Shown: piece after piece, positions 1 through 5,384 of the stretch
Layout: every line of letters begins with the position of its first letter
Numbering within the stretch: position 1 is the stretch's first letter
Source: Syntrophomonadaceae bacterium
GTDB taxonomy: Bacteria; Bacillota; Dethiobacteria; DTU022
Direction: 5' to 3'
Length of the DNA stretch: 5,384 nt
NCBI GenBank assembly: GCA_003553895.1
Contig: PWFM01000157.1
Location: forward strand, 1-5,384
The notes under the pieces: generated by a model
What the model was told of the DNA's origin: nothing
Database searches by the model: none
The model's input: the letters and a program-made list of their open reading frames with translations, nothing else
Position numbers and translations under genes: made by a program

Positions 1-1
1 G

Positions 2-358
2 ACCGAGGAATTGCCCCACGGGTATGAGACCATGGTGGGCGAGCGCGGTGTGCGGCTATCGGGGGGGCAGCGGCAGAGGATCGGTATCGCCCGCGCCCTC
101 TATTACGATCCCTCCATTTTAGTGTTCGATGAGGCCACCAGCGCTCTGGATAATCTGACGGAACGCGCGGTGATCGATGCCGTGCACAATCTATCCGGCG
201 CGAAAACGATCATCATGATCGCGCATCGACTGACGACCGTGCAGCGGTGCAACGAGATCATCCTGCTGAAAGAGGGGGCGGTTGCCGCGCAGGGTAGTTA
301 CGAAAAACTCATCGAGGACAGCGAGGCGTTCCAGAGACTGGCCTCTGCTGCCGCCTGA
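2..358 (+). CDS. ABC exporter ATP-binding domain, C-terminal part (cut by left edge)
   Basis: This is the last 118 residues of an ABC transporter nucleotide-binding domain. The frame is open through the left edge and ends at TGA 356-358. Visible in order are the ABC signature LSGGQ (56-70) followed by RQRIGIARAL, the Walker B strand SILVFDE (113-133) with its catalytic Glu, the D-loop SALD, and the H-loop histidine in IAHR (224-226). Walker A, the Q-loop and any membrane domain would lie upstream. The DEATSALD and IAHRLTTV wording is typical of half-transporter exporters of the MsbA/PglK type. The ending, with a Cys before the last strand (RCNEIILLKEG) and then GSYEKL, recalls PglK-like lipid-linked oligosaccharide flippases. 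With glycosyltransferases downstream, a role in flipping a glycan-lipid across the inner membrane is a reasonable inference. The ATPase identity is certain; the substrate is not. Confidence 0.95.
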   Translation, partial: TEELPHGYETMVGERGVRLSGGQRQRIGIARALYYDPSILVFDEATSALDNLTERAVIDAVHNLSGAKTIIMIAHRLTTVQRCNEIILLKEGAVAAQGSYEKLIEDSEAFQRLASAAA

Positions 359-672
359 TTGGCATCGAATTGGCTTTCGAAACGACGAGGTTGTAGATGC
401 TGTGCGGGGCGTTGCTGTCGAGGTGCCGAGCTTGGCCCCGTGCCTGAGTCCGTGTTCCAGGTGGTTACTGGCCGCGGTGCGCGCGGATAAGTTGCGCAGT
501 GCCGGAGCCGATGGTCTGGGTGCGGTTTGGGGGTGGGGCAGTCCGCTTCAGGGTTACCGGCGATTTTCCGCGATTGATGCCCGCCCGGTCATGTACCGAG
601 ATCTTGGCAGAGTCTCTGAAATGGCGCCGGCCCGCTCGGAAGAGCAAAGGGATCAGACGGGGGTAGGCAACA
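359..672. other. 314-base gap with no convincing gene
   Basis: This GC-rich stretch lies between the ABC gene and the GT2 gene. Reading all three forward frames gives only short or unrecognisable peptides. The best small frame is ATG 511 to TAG 664-666, which is 51 residues with a basic end. It has GGAG at 504-507 only three bases before the ATG, and its stop sits inside the ribosome binding site of the next gene. The peptide matches no family I know, so I do not call it a gene. I see no strong hairpin with a T tract after 358 and no convincing -35/-10 pair. A promoter for the downstream genes could be here but cannot be placed by eye. Confidence 0.5.
661..667 (+). promoter_or_regulatory. Ribosome binding site of the GT2 gene
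   Basis: The purine-rich run GGGTAGG ends five bases before ATG 673. It supports that ATG as the start, in agreement with the protein beginning directly with the first beta strand of a GT2 fold. Confidence 0.5.
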
Positions 673-1572
673 ATGAAGATATCGGTCGTGATGCCATGTC
701 ATAACAATGGGGCGGTCTTGGAGCATGCGCTGGACAGCGTCGCAGCGCAGGCTTACGCGGCGCACGAACTGATCGTGGTCGACGATGCGTCGAGCGATGA
801 TTCGGCTGACCGCGCCGGACGGCATCCGGCCGTAACGTGCGTGATTCGCGCGAACTACCGCAATGCGGCGGCGGCGCGTAACGAGGGAATCGCTCGGGCG
901 ACCGGCGACTGGATCGCGTTTCTGGACGCGGACAACCGGTGGCACACTGACCATTTGAGTCGAGCGGCCGCGCTGTTGGCGGGCGGGACCGATTGTCTGT
1001 TCGTGGCTCCACCGTTGGCTTCCGGCCGGCCCATGGAACGGACCGAAAAACGCGAGGGGTGCCCCGCGATTGACGATGTAACGGGTTTGACCCAGGAAGC
1101 GTTTGTGCAATGGCGCTTGCGCCGCGGCTGGGGCTTCCCCACGTCGGGTCTGGTTGCCTTGCGGCATCGGTTGACCGAGGTCGGCGGGTTTAATGTCGAA
1201 CAGCACAGGCGGCATGATTTTGAGTTGGTGATGCGACTGATCGTGGGACATACGTGGTGCGCCACGCCATGGGCTACATGGTGGTCGCGGCCGCCGCGCG
1301 GGAACGACATCTCGGCCGACGGGCCACGGTGTGCCTATTTTGCGCTACGGGCGCTGACCTTGAACCGTGGGGCCTATCACGGCAAGGCGTATGATCGTCT
1401 CCTTAGGCAAGAGGCTCGCAAGGCTTGGGCGATGGCCCTGCGCAGCGGCAACGCGGATCTGCTACGTGACGCGGCGAGTTTGGCTAAGCCATACCTGCCG
1501 CTCTTCGAACGCACGGTCTTTGGCATCATGAATCTGGTTCCAAAGCGCCTCCGTCACCGATGGGGCTACTAA
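673..1572 (+). CDS. Family 2 glycosyltransferase (GT-A fold)
   Basis: This 299-residue protein should transfer a sugar from a nucleotide-sugar donor onto a growing glycan at the cytoplasmic face of the membrane. The N-terminus MKISVVMPCHNN is the classic first strand of GT2 enzymes. It is followed by IVVDDASSD (residues 34-42), whose two Asp bind the nucleotide, then ARNEGIARATGDWIAFLDAD (68-87), where D85-A86-D87 is the metal-binding DXD. GGFNVEQHRRHDFEL (171-185) matches the usual 'GGFDE...ED' acceptor and catalytic-base region, with D182 the likely base. The basic C-terminal tail, including PKRLRHRWGY, could lie along the membrane. No transmembrane helix is evident. Length is normal for a single-domain GT2. 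The start at ATG 673 is supported by GGGTAGG five bases upstream. Donor and acceptor sugars cannot be told. Base composition is GC-rich, as in the ABC, kinase and GT4 genes. Confidence 0.93.
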   Translation: MKISVVMPCHNNGAVLEHALDSVAAQAYAAHELIVVDDASSDDSADRAGRHPAVTCVIRANYRNAAAARNEGIARATGDWIAFLDADNRWHTDHLSRAAALLAGGTDCLFVAPPLASGRPMERTEKREGCPAIDDVTGLTQEAFVQWRLRRGWGFPTSGLVALRHRLTEVGGFNVEQHRRHDFELVMRLIVGHTWCATPWATWWSRPPRGNDISADGPRCAYFALRALTLNRGAYHGKAYDRLLRQEARKAWAMALRSGNADLLRDAASLAKPYLPLFERTVFGIMNLVPKRLRHRWGY

Positions 1573-1675
1573 AGCGTGCTTGCCTTGATCAACCTCCTGG
1601 CGGCATAAGTGGTAGTCGCCCCCCGCTGTGTAAAAGGATTTCCAGGGCGCACGGCCTATCCTGCAATGCCAAAAT

Positions 1676-1679
1676 GGGG
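1676..1679 (+). promoter_or_regulatory. Weak ribosome binding site favouring GTG 1685
   Basis: GGGG lies five bases before GTG 1685. The alternative ATG at 1706 has only a pyrimidine-rich stretch upstream. In-frame TAA at 1631 bars longer versions, and no other usual start codon lies between it and 1685. Confidence 0.35.
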
Positions 1680-1684
1680 TCCAA

Positions 1685-2866
1685 GTGCGCGCAATCCTCA
1701 CTCGCATGATCCAGTTTTTGAGGCGAATCCGGGCCATTCGCCCATATTGGCGTGGCCGGCGACGAAGGGTCCAGGCGGCTGCGGAGGATTTGAAGCCGGG
1801 CATTTACCTTACCTGCGATGACCACGGCTTTGTGTGGAGGCACTGGACGGCTCGCCTACCCGAGCATCTGGTGGAATCGCACATCCGCAACGGATCGAAT
1901 GAAAACGCCCGCCTCTTTGACGTGGTCCGATTGTTGCGGCTCTGGGTGAAGCATATCTTCACCGCGGGAGCCGGGCTCCTGCGGGTCCGTTCCGACGGCA
2001 ATTTCGCCATCGCGGTTGTGTCGCGGGATGGAACGCTGATTCTGCTTGACGCTGGCTCCGGCAGCGTCAAGCGGTTAGCGGAGCGGCCCATCTATACTAC
2101 AGAGTACATCGGGCTTCGCTCAGCCCTCGCGAGTCACGTACCCTGTTCCGCATTCACGGTCGACGAGCCCGGCGTGGTCCTTACAGAAGAGTTCGTTCAC
2201 GGGACAATCTACGAGACGCTCGGCGCATCCGATAAGCGGGCGATGACCCGGGTCCTTCTCCAGAATTTCTCTCGACTCGTCGCCGATCAGGGGGTCTGGC
2301 ACTCCGTGGAGACCCTTGGACGGGTTCGGGCGGCCTTTGCGGGGCGCGACTTGCCCGAGACCTTGCGGATGGAGTCCTGGTTTGCGCGTACCCTTGAGCG
2401 GTCGAAGCGCTGGCCATTAGTCCCGGCCCACGGAGATCTGCACTCGGCTAACATCATCGTCCGCGAGAGCGTGCCGGTGCTGATCGACCTCGCTGGGATC
2501 GACAAGCCACTCGGGCTCTGTCTATCGATGCGACCATTCTGGTACGACGCCATCACGGTCATAGTCTCACCGGCGGTCGCGGATCTGTTTCAAGATTTCC
2601 TGGAAGGCCATTTCGACGATGAATTTACGAGCCTGTACGTTCGTGCTGGATGCGATTTCGATCCGGGCGAGGTCATCGACACGCTGCGTACATGGGTCCT
2701 ACTCCGCGCCTTCGAGAAACAGGAGCAGCTTGGCCCCGAAGCAGACGACCGTCTCGTTCAAATGGCGCTACGGTTATGGGACGACATTTCTGCTCGTCTG
2801 TTCGATTTTTCGTTCCGTCAGTGGGACGGTACAGTTCGTTCCATTAATAACCAACGGACAGGATAA
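1685..2866 (+). CDS. Phosphotransferase of the APH / choline kinase fold
   Basis: This 393-residue protein belongs to the protein-kinase-like superfamily of small-molecule kinases. The catalytic loop is PAHGDLHSANIIV (residues 247-259), with D251 as catalytic base and N256 as metal ligand. LIDLAGID (266-273) supplies the second metal-binding Asp, D268. Upstream, residues 98-170 look like the N-lobe: alternating strands, K129 as a possible ATP lysine, E140 before the LRSAL helix, and the hinge-like LTEEFVHG (166-173). After the loop comes an all-helical lobe. The first 35 residues are very basic. The first start in the open frame is GTG 1685, with GGGG at 1676-1679 five bases before it. ATG 1706 is an alternative without a clear binding site. 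It lies 112 bases after the GT2 stop. Such kinases in glycan loci may phosphorylate a sugar or polyol, but the substrate is inference. A catalytically active enzyme is likely because all key residues are present. Confidence 0.82.
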   Translation: MRAILTRMIQFLRRIRAIRPYWRGRRRRVQAAAEDLKPGIYLTCDDHGFVWRHWTARLPEHLVESHIRNGSNENARLFDVVRLLRLWVKHIFTAGAGLLRVRSDGNFAIAVVSRDGTLILLDAGSGSVKRLAERPIYTTEYIGLRSALASHVPCSAFTVDEPGVVLTEEFVHGTIYETLGASDKRAMTRVLLQNFSRLVADQGVWHSVETLGRVRAAFAGRDLPETLRMESWFARTLERSKRWPLVPAHGDLHSANIIVRESVPVLIDLAGIDKPLGLCLSMRPFWYDAITVIVSPAVADLFQDFLEGHFDDEFTSLYVRAGCDFDPGEVIDTLRTWVLLRAFEKQEQLGPEADDRLVQMALRLWDDISARLFDFSFRQWDGTVRSINNQRTG

Positions 2867-3054
2867 GCCATCTTGGCATCCCCGAAAGCCGCAGCGGCCG
2901 GTGGAGAAAGCGCGCACCTGCGACAGCCTCCCTCATCAGGACCGGGCGGGAGCCAGTGTGCCGGGGGGGTGTGAAGATCGTGTACTTGCTAATCTCCTCT
3001 GCTGCCTAATGCCCCCTGAAAGACGAGTAGCCAAGGAAGGAGCGTGATGTAACG
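2867..3054. other. 188-base gap with a 12-codon glycosyltransferase-like start
   Basis: This is the gap between the kinase and the ATP-grasp gene. It is GC-rich up to about 2970 and then falls towards the composition of the next gene. GTG 2971 to TAA 3007-3009 encodes VKIVYLLISSAA, which reads like the first beta strand of a family 4 glycosyltransferase and stops at once. A run of seven G (2963-2969) precedes it. The two small inverted repeats here (2867-2877 and 2888-2898) have four-base stems and no T tract, so they are not convincing terminators. Confidence 0.4.
3034..3042 (+). promoter_or_regulatory. Strong but distant Shine-Dalgarno before the ATP-grasp gene
   Basis: AGGAAGGAG is a near-ideal ribosome binding sequence, but it ends 12 bases before ATG 3055, longer than usual. 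Between them, GTG ATG TAA at 3044-3052 forms a two-codon frame ending in a stop. A second site, AGAGG at 3110-3114, lies six bases before an in-frame GTG at 3121, so the true start is not settled. Confidence 0.5.
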
Positions 3055-4032
3055 ATGAATATTCGCGCTCGATCCTTTCGGTCGTGCTCCGGCACTCTTC
3101 ATTATTTGCAGAGGTTTTTGGTGGCGGACTTTTCGTCAAAAGTTAGATGGCGCATGAGGTACGACCGATCGCAACATTTGGTGACCATGCAGGACAAATT
3201 CCTCCTAAGAGAGTATGCAGAAAAGCGCGCTGTCGGCATGGCGCCTTTGCTCTTCGTGGGGGAAAGAGCAGAAGAAATTCCGTTCAAGGAGTTACCCGAT
3301 CACTGCATGATTAAAGCAAGTCATGGCTGCGGCTGGAATATAGTTAGGAGAAATCGCGAGTACTACTATTTTGGCGACGGTTCTAATTTTGAATGCATTG
3401 ACTTTAGGGACAAAAGGGGGCATGGCCTGAAGGGGGCGAAGAGATTGGATGAAGGTGAGGTGCTACGCCTCTGCAGTGGGTGGCTACAGAAAAAATACTC
3501 GACCGATGAGTGGGCTTACCACCAGATGCGCCCGCGAGTCTTGATTGAAGAACTCCTATTTCCGCACTCTGGAAAAGAACTGTTGGACTATCGGTTTTAC
3601 ACCTTTGATGGGGAGGTTGCTGTCATCAATGTCGGGTCGCCGGGATACAGAGCAGAAAAGTTAAATGTCTTCTTTCTCCCAGACTGGACGCTAGTGCCTC
3701 TTGGCTGCAATGCAGAGGCCTTGCCAAAACCGCTTCCACCTAGGCCGGAATCATTGCAGGCTATGATCGATGCCGCTAGGCGCTTAGGCAAGGATATAGA
3801 TTTCGCAAGGATTGACTTTTATGAAACCAAAAAGGGGTTTTTTTTGGGCGAAATGACCGCATATCCTGAAGGCGGAAAACGGCTGTCACCGACAAGCTGC
3901 AGTTGTTTTAACATTTGGTTAGGAAAACAATGGAGACTGAAGCCAGCAAGAGAGCTACATGTATGGATATGCAATATCGGTTTCCTTGTCGGAAGGCGTT
4001 TGCGGAGAGTGTTGCGGGCATTGGAATGCTGA
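3055..4032 (+). CDS. TupA-like ATP-grasp ligase
   Basis: This protein, up to 325 residues, matches the TupA-like ATP-grasp family, named after the teichuronopeptide synthesis protein of alkaliphilic Bacillus. ATP-grasp enzymes activate a carboxylate as acyl phosphate and join it to an amine. Visible in order are KVRWRMRYDRSQHLVTMQDKF (residues 29-49, the family's 'EKLxWxxxYDR...DK' opening), CMIKASHGCGWNI (84-96) with ATP-binding K87, VLIEELLF (162-169) as hinge, LLDYRFYTFDGEV (176-188), ARIDFYE (251-257) and FLGEMTAYPEGG (263-274). D254 and E266 are likely metal ligands. The core is complete, so it should be active. The N-terminus is shorter than I would expect for the family. ATG 3055 is the longest start; GTG 3121 would give 303 residues with a better-spaced binding site. 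It is clearly poorer in GC than its neighbours (24 of 60 in line 3541, against 36 of 60 in line 1141), which suggests separate acquisition. The substrate is unknown; amide-linked amino acid decoration of the glycan is inference. Confidence 0.87.
   Translation: MNIRARSFRSCSGTLHYLQRFLVADFSSKVRWRMRYDRSQHLVTMQDKFLLREYAEKRAVGMAPLLFVGERAEEIPFKELPDHCMIKASHGCGWNIVRRNREYYYFGDGSNFECIDFRDKRGHGLKGAKRLDEGEVLRLCSGWLQKKYSTDEWAYHQMRPRVLIEELLFPHSGKELLDYRFYTFDGEVAVINVGSPGYRAEKLNVFFLPDWTLVPLGCNAEALPKPLPPRPESLQAMIDAARRLGKDIDFARIDFYETKKGFFLGEMTAYPEGGKRLSPTSCSCFNIWLGKQWRLKPARELHVWICNIGFLVGRRLRRVLRALEC
3829..3845 (+). repeat. Homopolymer tract A5-G4-T8 inside the ATP-grasp gene
   Basis: Five A (3829-3833), four G (3834-3837) and eight T (3838-3845) follow one another. 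They encode KKGFFL, just before the conserved GEMTAYP segment with its metal-binding Glu. As read here the frame is intact. A one-base slip in the T run would remove the last part of the active site. Confidence 0.9.
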
Positions 4033-4273
4033 TTGCAGTGTCAAACGTCCCTTGGTCTTTGTGGCGCAAATGGTTGTGTGGTATTTGTATGCGCATTAAC
4101 TGCAATGAGATTCGGAACTAGAAAAGCCGCGATGTAATCGAGGTGATTGTGAGCGGGCTGCGGGTGCAGTCACGGGGAGGCGCAAGTCTGCAGCGAGGGT
4201 GGGCCCGCTGGTTGGATTGTTTCGGCGCCTTGTGTTTTTCCGATGAGAAGCCACTTGTTCTTGGGGGCGTGTT
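4033..4273. other. 241-base gap between ATP-grasp and GT4 genes
   Basis: The first hundred or so bases keep the low GC of the ATP-grasp gene; from about 4145 the sequence is GC-rich again. One small frame stands out: GTG 4149 to TGA 4275-4277 (42 residues, unrecognised). GAGG at 4140-4143 lies five bases before its start, and its stop overlaps the TTG at 4274 as TTGA. It could be a leader that couples translation into the GT4 gene, or chance. A GC-rich imperfect hairpin lies at 4191-4210 (arms CAGC and GCTG, with GGG pairing to CCC), but no T run follows. The 8-base inverted repeat 4032-4039 / 4099-4106 is about as expected by chance. Confidence 0.4.
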
Positions 4274-5384
4274 TTGAATTCCTGTACGCACGAAAAGTCG
4301 TTGGGGGGCGCAGCGCAGCCAAAGCGGATTGTGCGCCTGCTCGTCGCGTGTCCTGCCTTTGGTGTCAGCAGCGAGCCGTGGATTGTACGCCAGGTCGTCG
4401 GCTTCAAATCGGTTGATTTGGAGGTGATCTGTTGGAGATTCGACAAGGCCGCCAATCCGACGGACATGGCCAAATTCCCCATAACGGAACTCCCTTTCAA
4501 TCTCGGGGCGACAGCTGGGATACGGCGTTGGGTTGAAAGGTTGTATCGCGCGCCAAGTGGCAATTTCGCACGCGGAAGCCGCGATGAAGAGTGGTGCCTT
4601 GAACAACTTTTGGATCGTGTTCGGCCCGACGTTGTGCTGGCGCACTTTGGACACGTGGGGCTGCGATTGTTGCCAATTACTTCGCGTCGAGGCGTTCCAC
4701 TGGTGTTGCACGTTCACGGTGCGGACGTTTCGTCAAGGCTTGCGCGTGATCGTTGGTATCGGTGGAGTTTGAAACGGTCCCTGCCACGGTTCAGCGCAGT
4801 TGTGGTTGTCGGTAGTCACCAACGCGAATGGGTCAGCAAGCAGGGGGTAGCGGAACATCGATTGCACCTGATCCCTTGTGGGGTTCCAGTAGCGCGGTTC
4901 TCACCCCAGCGCCGGTCCAAGCGGGAGGGGGTTCGTTTCATCACCGTCTGTCGTCTGGTGCCGCAGAAAGGTGTGGCTCAGTGCATCGATGCTTTTGTTC
5001 GTGTGCACCGAGAATTTGAGCACTCAACGCTTGACGTTATTGGCGATGGGCCGGAGCGCTCGCGCCTCGAAGCATTGGCAGCGGACTATGGCCTGTGCGA
5101 TGCCGTTACGTTCACCGGACCGCTGAACAGTCAGGAGGTGCGCGATCGTCTGCAAGAAGCGGATGTGTTTGTTCAGCATTCTCTCACCCATGCCAGCGGC
5201 TGGGTCGAAGGTTTCGGGGTGTCAATCGCTGAAGCGGCCAGCATGGCCTTACCCGTCGTGGTGACGCGCAGTGGGGGCATCCCGGACCAGGTCATCGATG
5301 GGGTGACTGGTTATCTTGTCGAAGAGCGCGACGTTCGCGCCATGGCCCGGGCGATGCGGCGCCTCGCGGGCTCGCAAGAACAGC
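4274..5384 (+). CDS. Family 4 glycosyltransferase (GT-B fold), cut by right edge
   Basis: This is a retaining glycosyltransferase of the GT4 family, related to exopolysaccharide and colanic-acid type enzymes. The frame is open from 4247, after TGA 4244-4246, to the window end, giving 370 residues from TTG 4274. The N-terminal Rossmann domain starts at RIVRLLVACPAFGVSSEPW (residues 18-36). It carries VRPDVVLAHFGHVGLRLLP (about 118-136) and LVLHVHGADVS (143-153), the usual acceptor-side loop. The donor-binding domain has VCRLVPQKG (225-233, R227 and K232 contacting the phosphates), VIGDGPE (255-261), and the catalytic EX7E motif E312-GFGVSIA-E320 followed by GIPD. Little is missing at the C-terminus. 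The start is uncertain: TTG 4274 has GGGGG six bases upstream, TTG 4301 has no good site, and GTG 4331 would begin inside the first strand. Sugar specificity is not readable. Confidence 0.92.
   Translation, partial: MNSCTHEKSLGGAAQPKRIVRLLVACPAFGVSSEPWIVRQVVGFKSVDLEVICWRFDKAANPTDMAKFPITELPFNLGATAGIRRWVERLYRAPSGNFARGSRDEEWCLEQLLDRVRPDVVLAHFGHVGLRLLPITSRRGVPLVLHVHGADVSSRLARDRWYRWSLKRSLPRFSAVVVVGSHQREWVSKQGVAEHRLHLIPCGVPVARFSPQRRSKREGVRFITVCRLVPQKGVAQCIDAFVRVHREFEHSTLDVIGDGPERSRLEALAADYGLCDAVTFTGPLNSQEVRDRLQEADVFVQHSLTHASGWVEGFGVSIAEAASMALPVVVTRSGGIPDQVIDGVTGYLVEERDVRAMARAMRRLAGSQEQ

Noticed and set aside
61..67. Run of seven G in the ABC gene as a possible phase-variation tract
   Set aside because: The run arises from the Ser-Gly-Gly codons of the invariant LSGGQ motif. 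In GC-rich DNA this needs no special explanation.
282..704. Plus-strand frame of 140 codons spanning the first gap
   Set aside because: It starts out of frame inside the ABC gene and ends inside the GT2 gene. The sequence is unlike any protein family I know and has no binding site.
589..1251. Long minus-strand open frame (220 codons) opposite the GT2 gene
   Set aside because: It runs antisense to a clear GT2 gene and is rich in Arg, Pro and Ser, as is usual for shadows in GC-rich DNA. It shows no family motif.
1573..1684. Possible terminator or small gene between GT2 and the kinase
   Set aside because: Only a four-base GGCG/CGCC pairing was found. There is no T tract and no open frame with a binding site.
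2867..2898. Two short hairpins after the kinase stop as a terminator
   Set aside because: Stems are only four bases with loops of three, and no T run follows either one.
2619..3047. Plus-strand frame of 142 codons over the end of the kinase gene
   Set aside because: Most of it is an out-of-frame reading of the kinase C-terminus, and its end is low-complexity gap sequence.
4032..4106. Inverted repeat ATTGCAGT / ACTGCAAT (4032-4039 and 4099-4106)
   Set aside because: Eight bases with a 59-base spacer are expected several times by chance in a window this size. The match does not extend and no T tract follows.
4118..4717. Minus-strand open frame of 199 codons, with another at 4096-4563, opposite the GT4 gene
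   Set aside because: The plus strand here encodes the conserved N-terminal domain of the GT4 enzyme, while the minus-strand peptides have no recognisable domain.

Overview
This window is a five-gene stretch of a bacterial surface-polysaccharide (glycan) locus, with every gene on the + strand. The base composition is GC-rich over most of its length. The genes (a half-transporter ABC ATPase, GT2 and GT4 glycosyltransferases, an APH-fold kinase and a TupA-like ATP-grasp enzyme) suit a GC-rich Gram-negative bacterium, most likely a proteobacterium. Nothing in the window fixes the taxon more closely. There are no rRNA or tRNA genes, no CRISPR array, no insertion sequence and no integrase.

Layout. 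(1) Positions 2-358 are the C-terminal end of an ABC exporter ATPase domain, cut by the left edge. (2) A 314-base gap follows with no convincing gene. (3) 673-1572 is a complete family 2 glycosyltransferase. (4) 1685-2866 is a complete phosphotransferase of the aminoglycoside/choline kinase fold, with an intact catalytic HGDxxxxN motif. (5) A 188-base gap carries a 12-codon peptide that resembles the first residues of a glycosyltransferase. (6) 3055-4032 is a TupA-like ATP-grasp ligase, visibly poorer in GC than its neighbours. (7) A 241-base gap follows. (8) From about 4274 to the right edge runs a family 4 glycosyltransferase with a TTG or GTG start. It has about 370 residues in view, is cut by the edge, and has no stop codon in the window.

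How the genes may work together (inference). The two glycosyltransferases would add sugars to a growing, probably lipid-linked, glycan. The ABC protein resembles flippases that move lipid-linked oligosaccharides across the inner membrane. The kinase and the ATP-grasp ligase could decorate the glycan or a precursor, the first by phosphorylation and the second by forming an amide bond to an amino acid or short peptide. The ATP-grasp gene looks like a later arrival: its base composition differs, it has wide flanking gaps, and a possible gene fragment lies just upstream. Gaps of 112 to 314 bases between co-directional genes are large for such a locus and suggest rearrangement or missed small elements.
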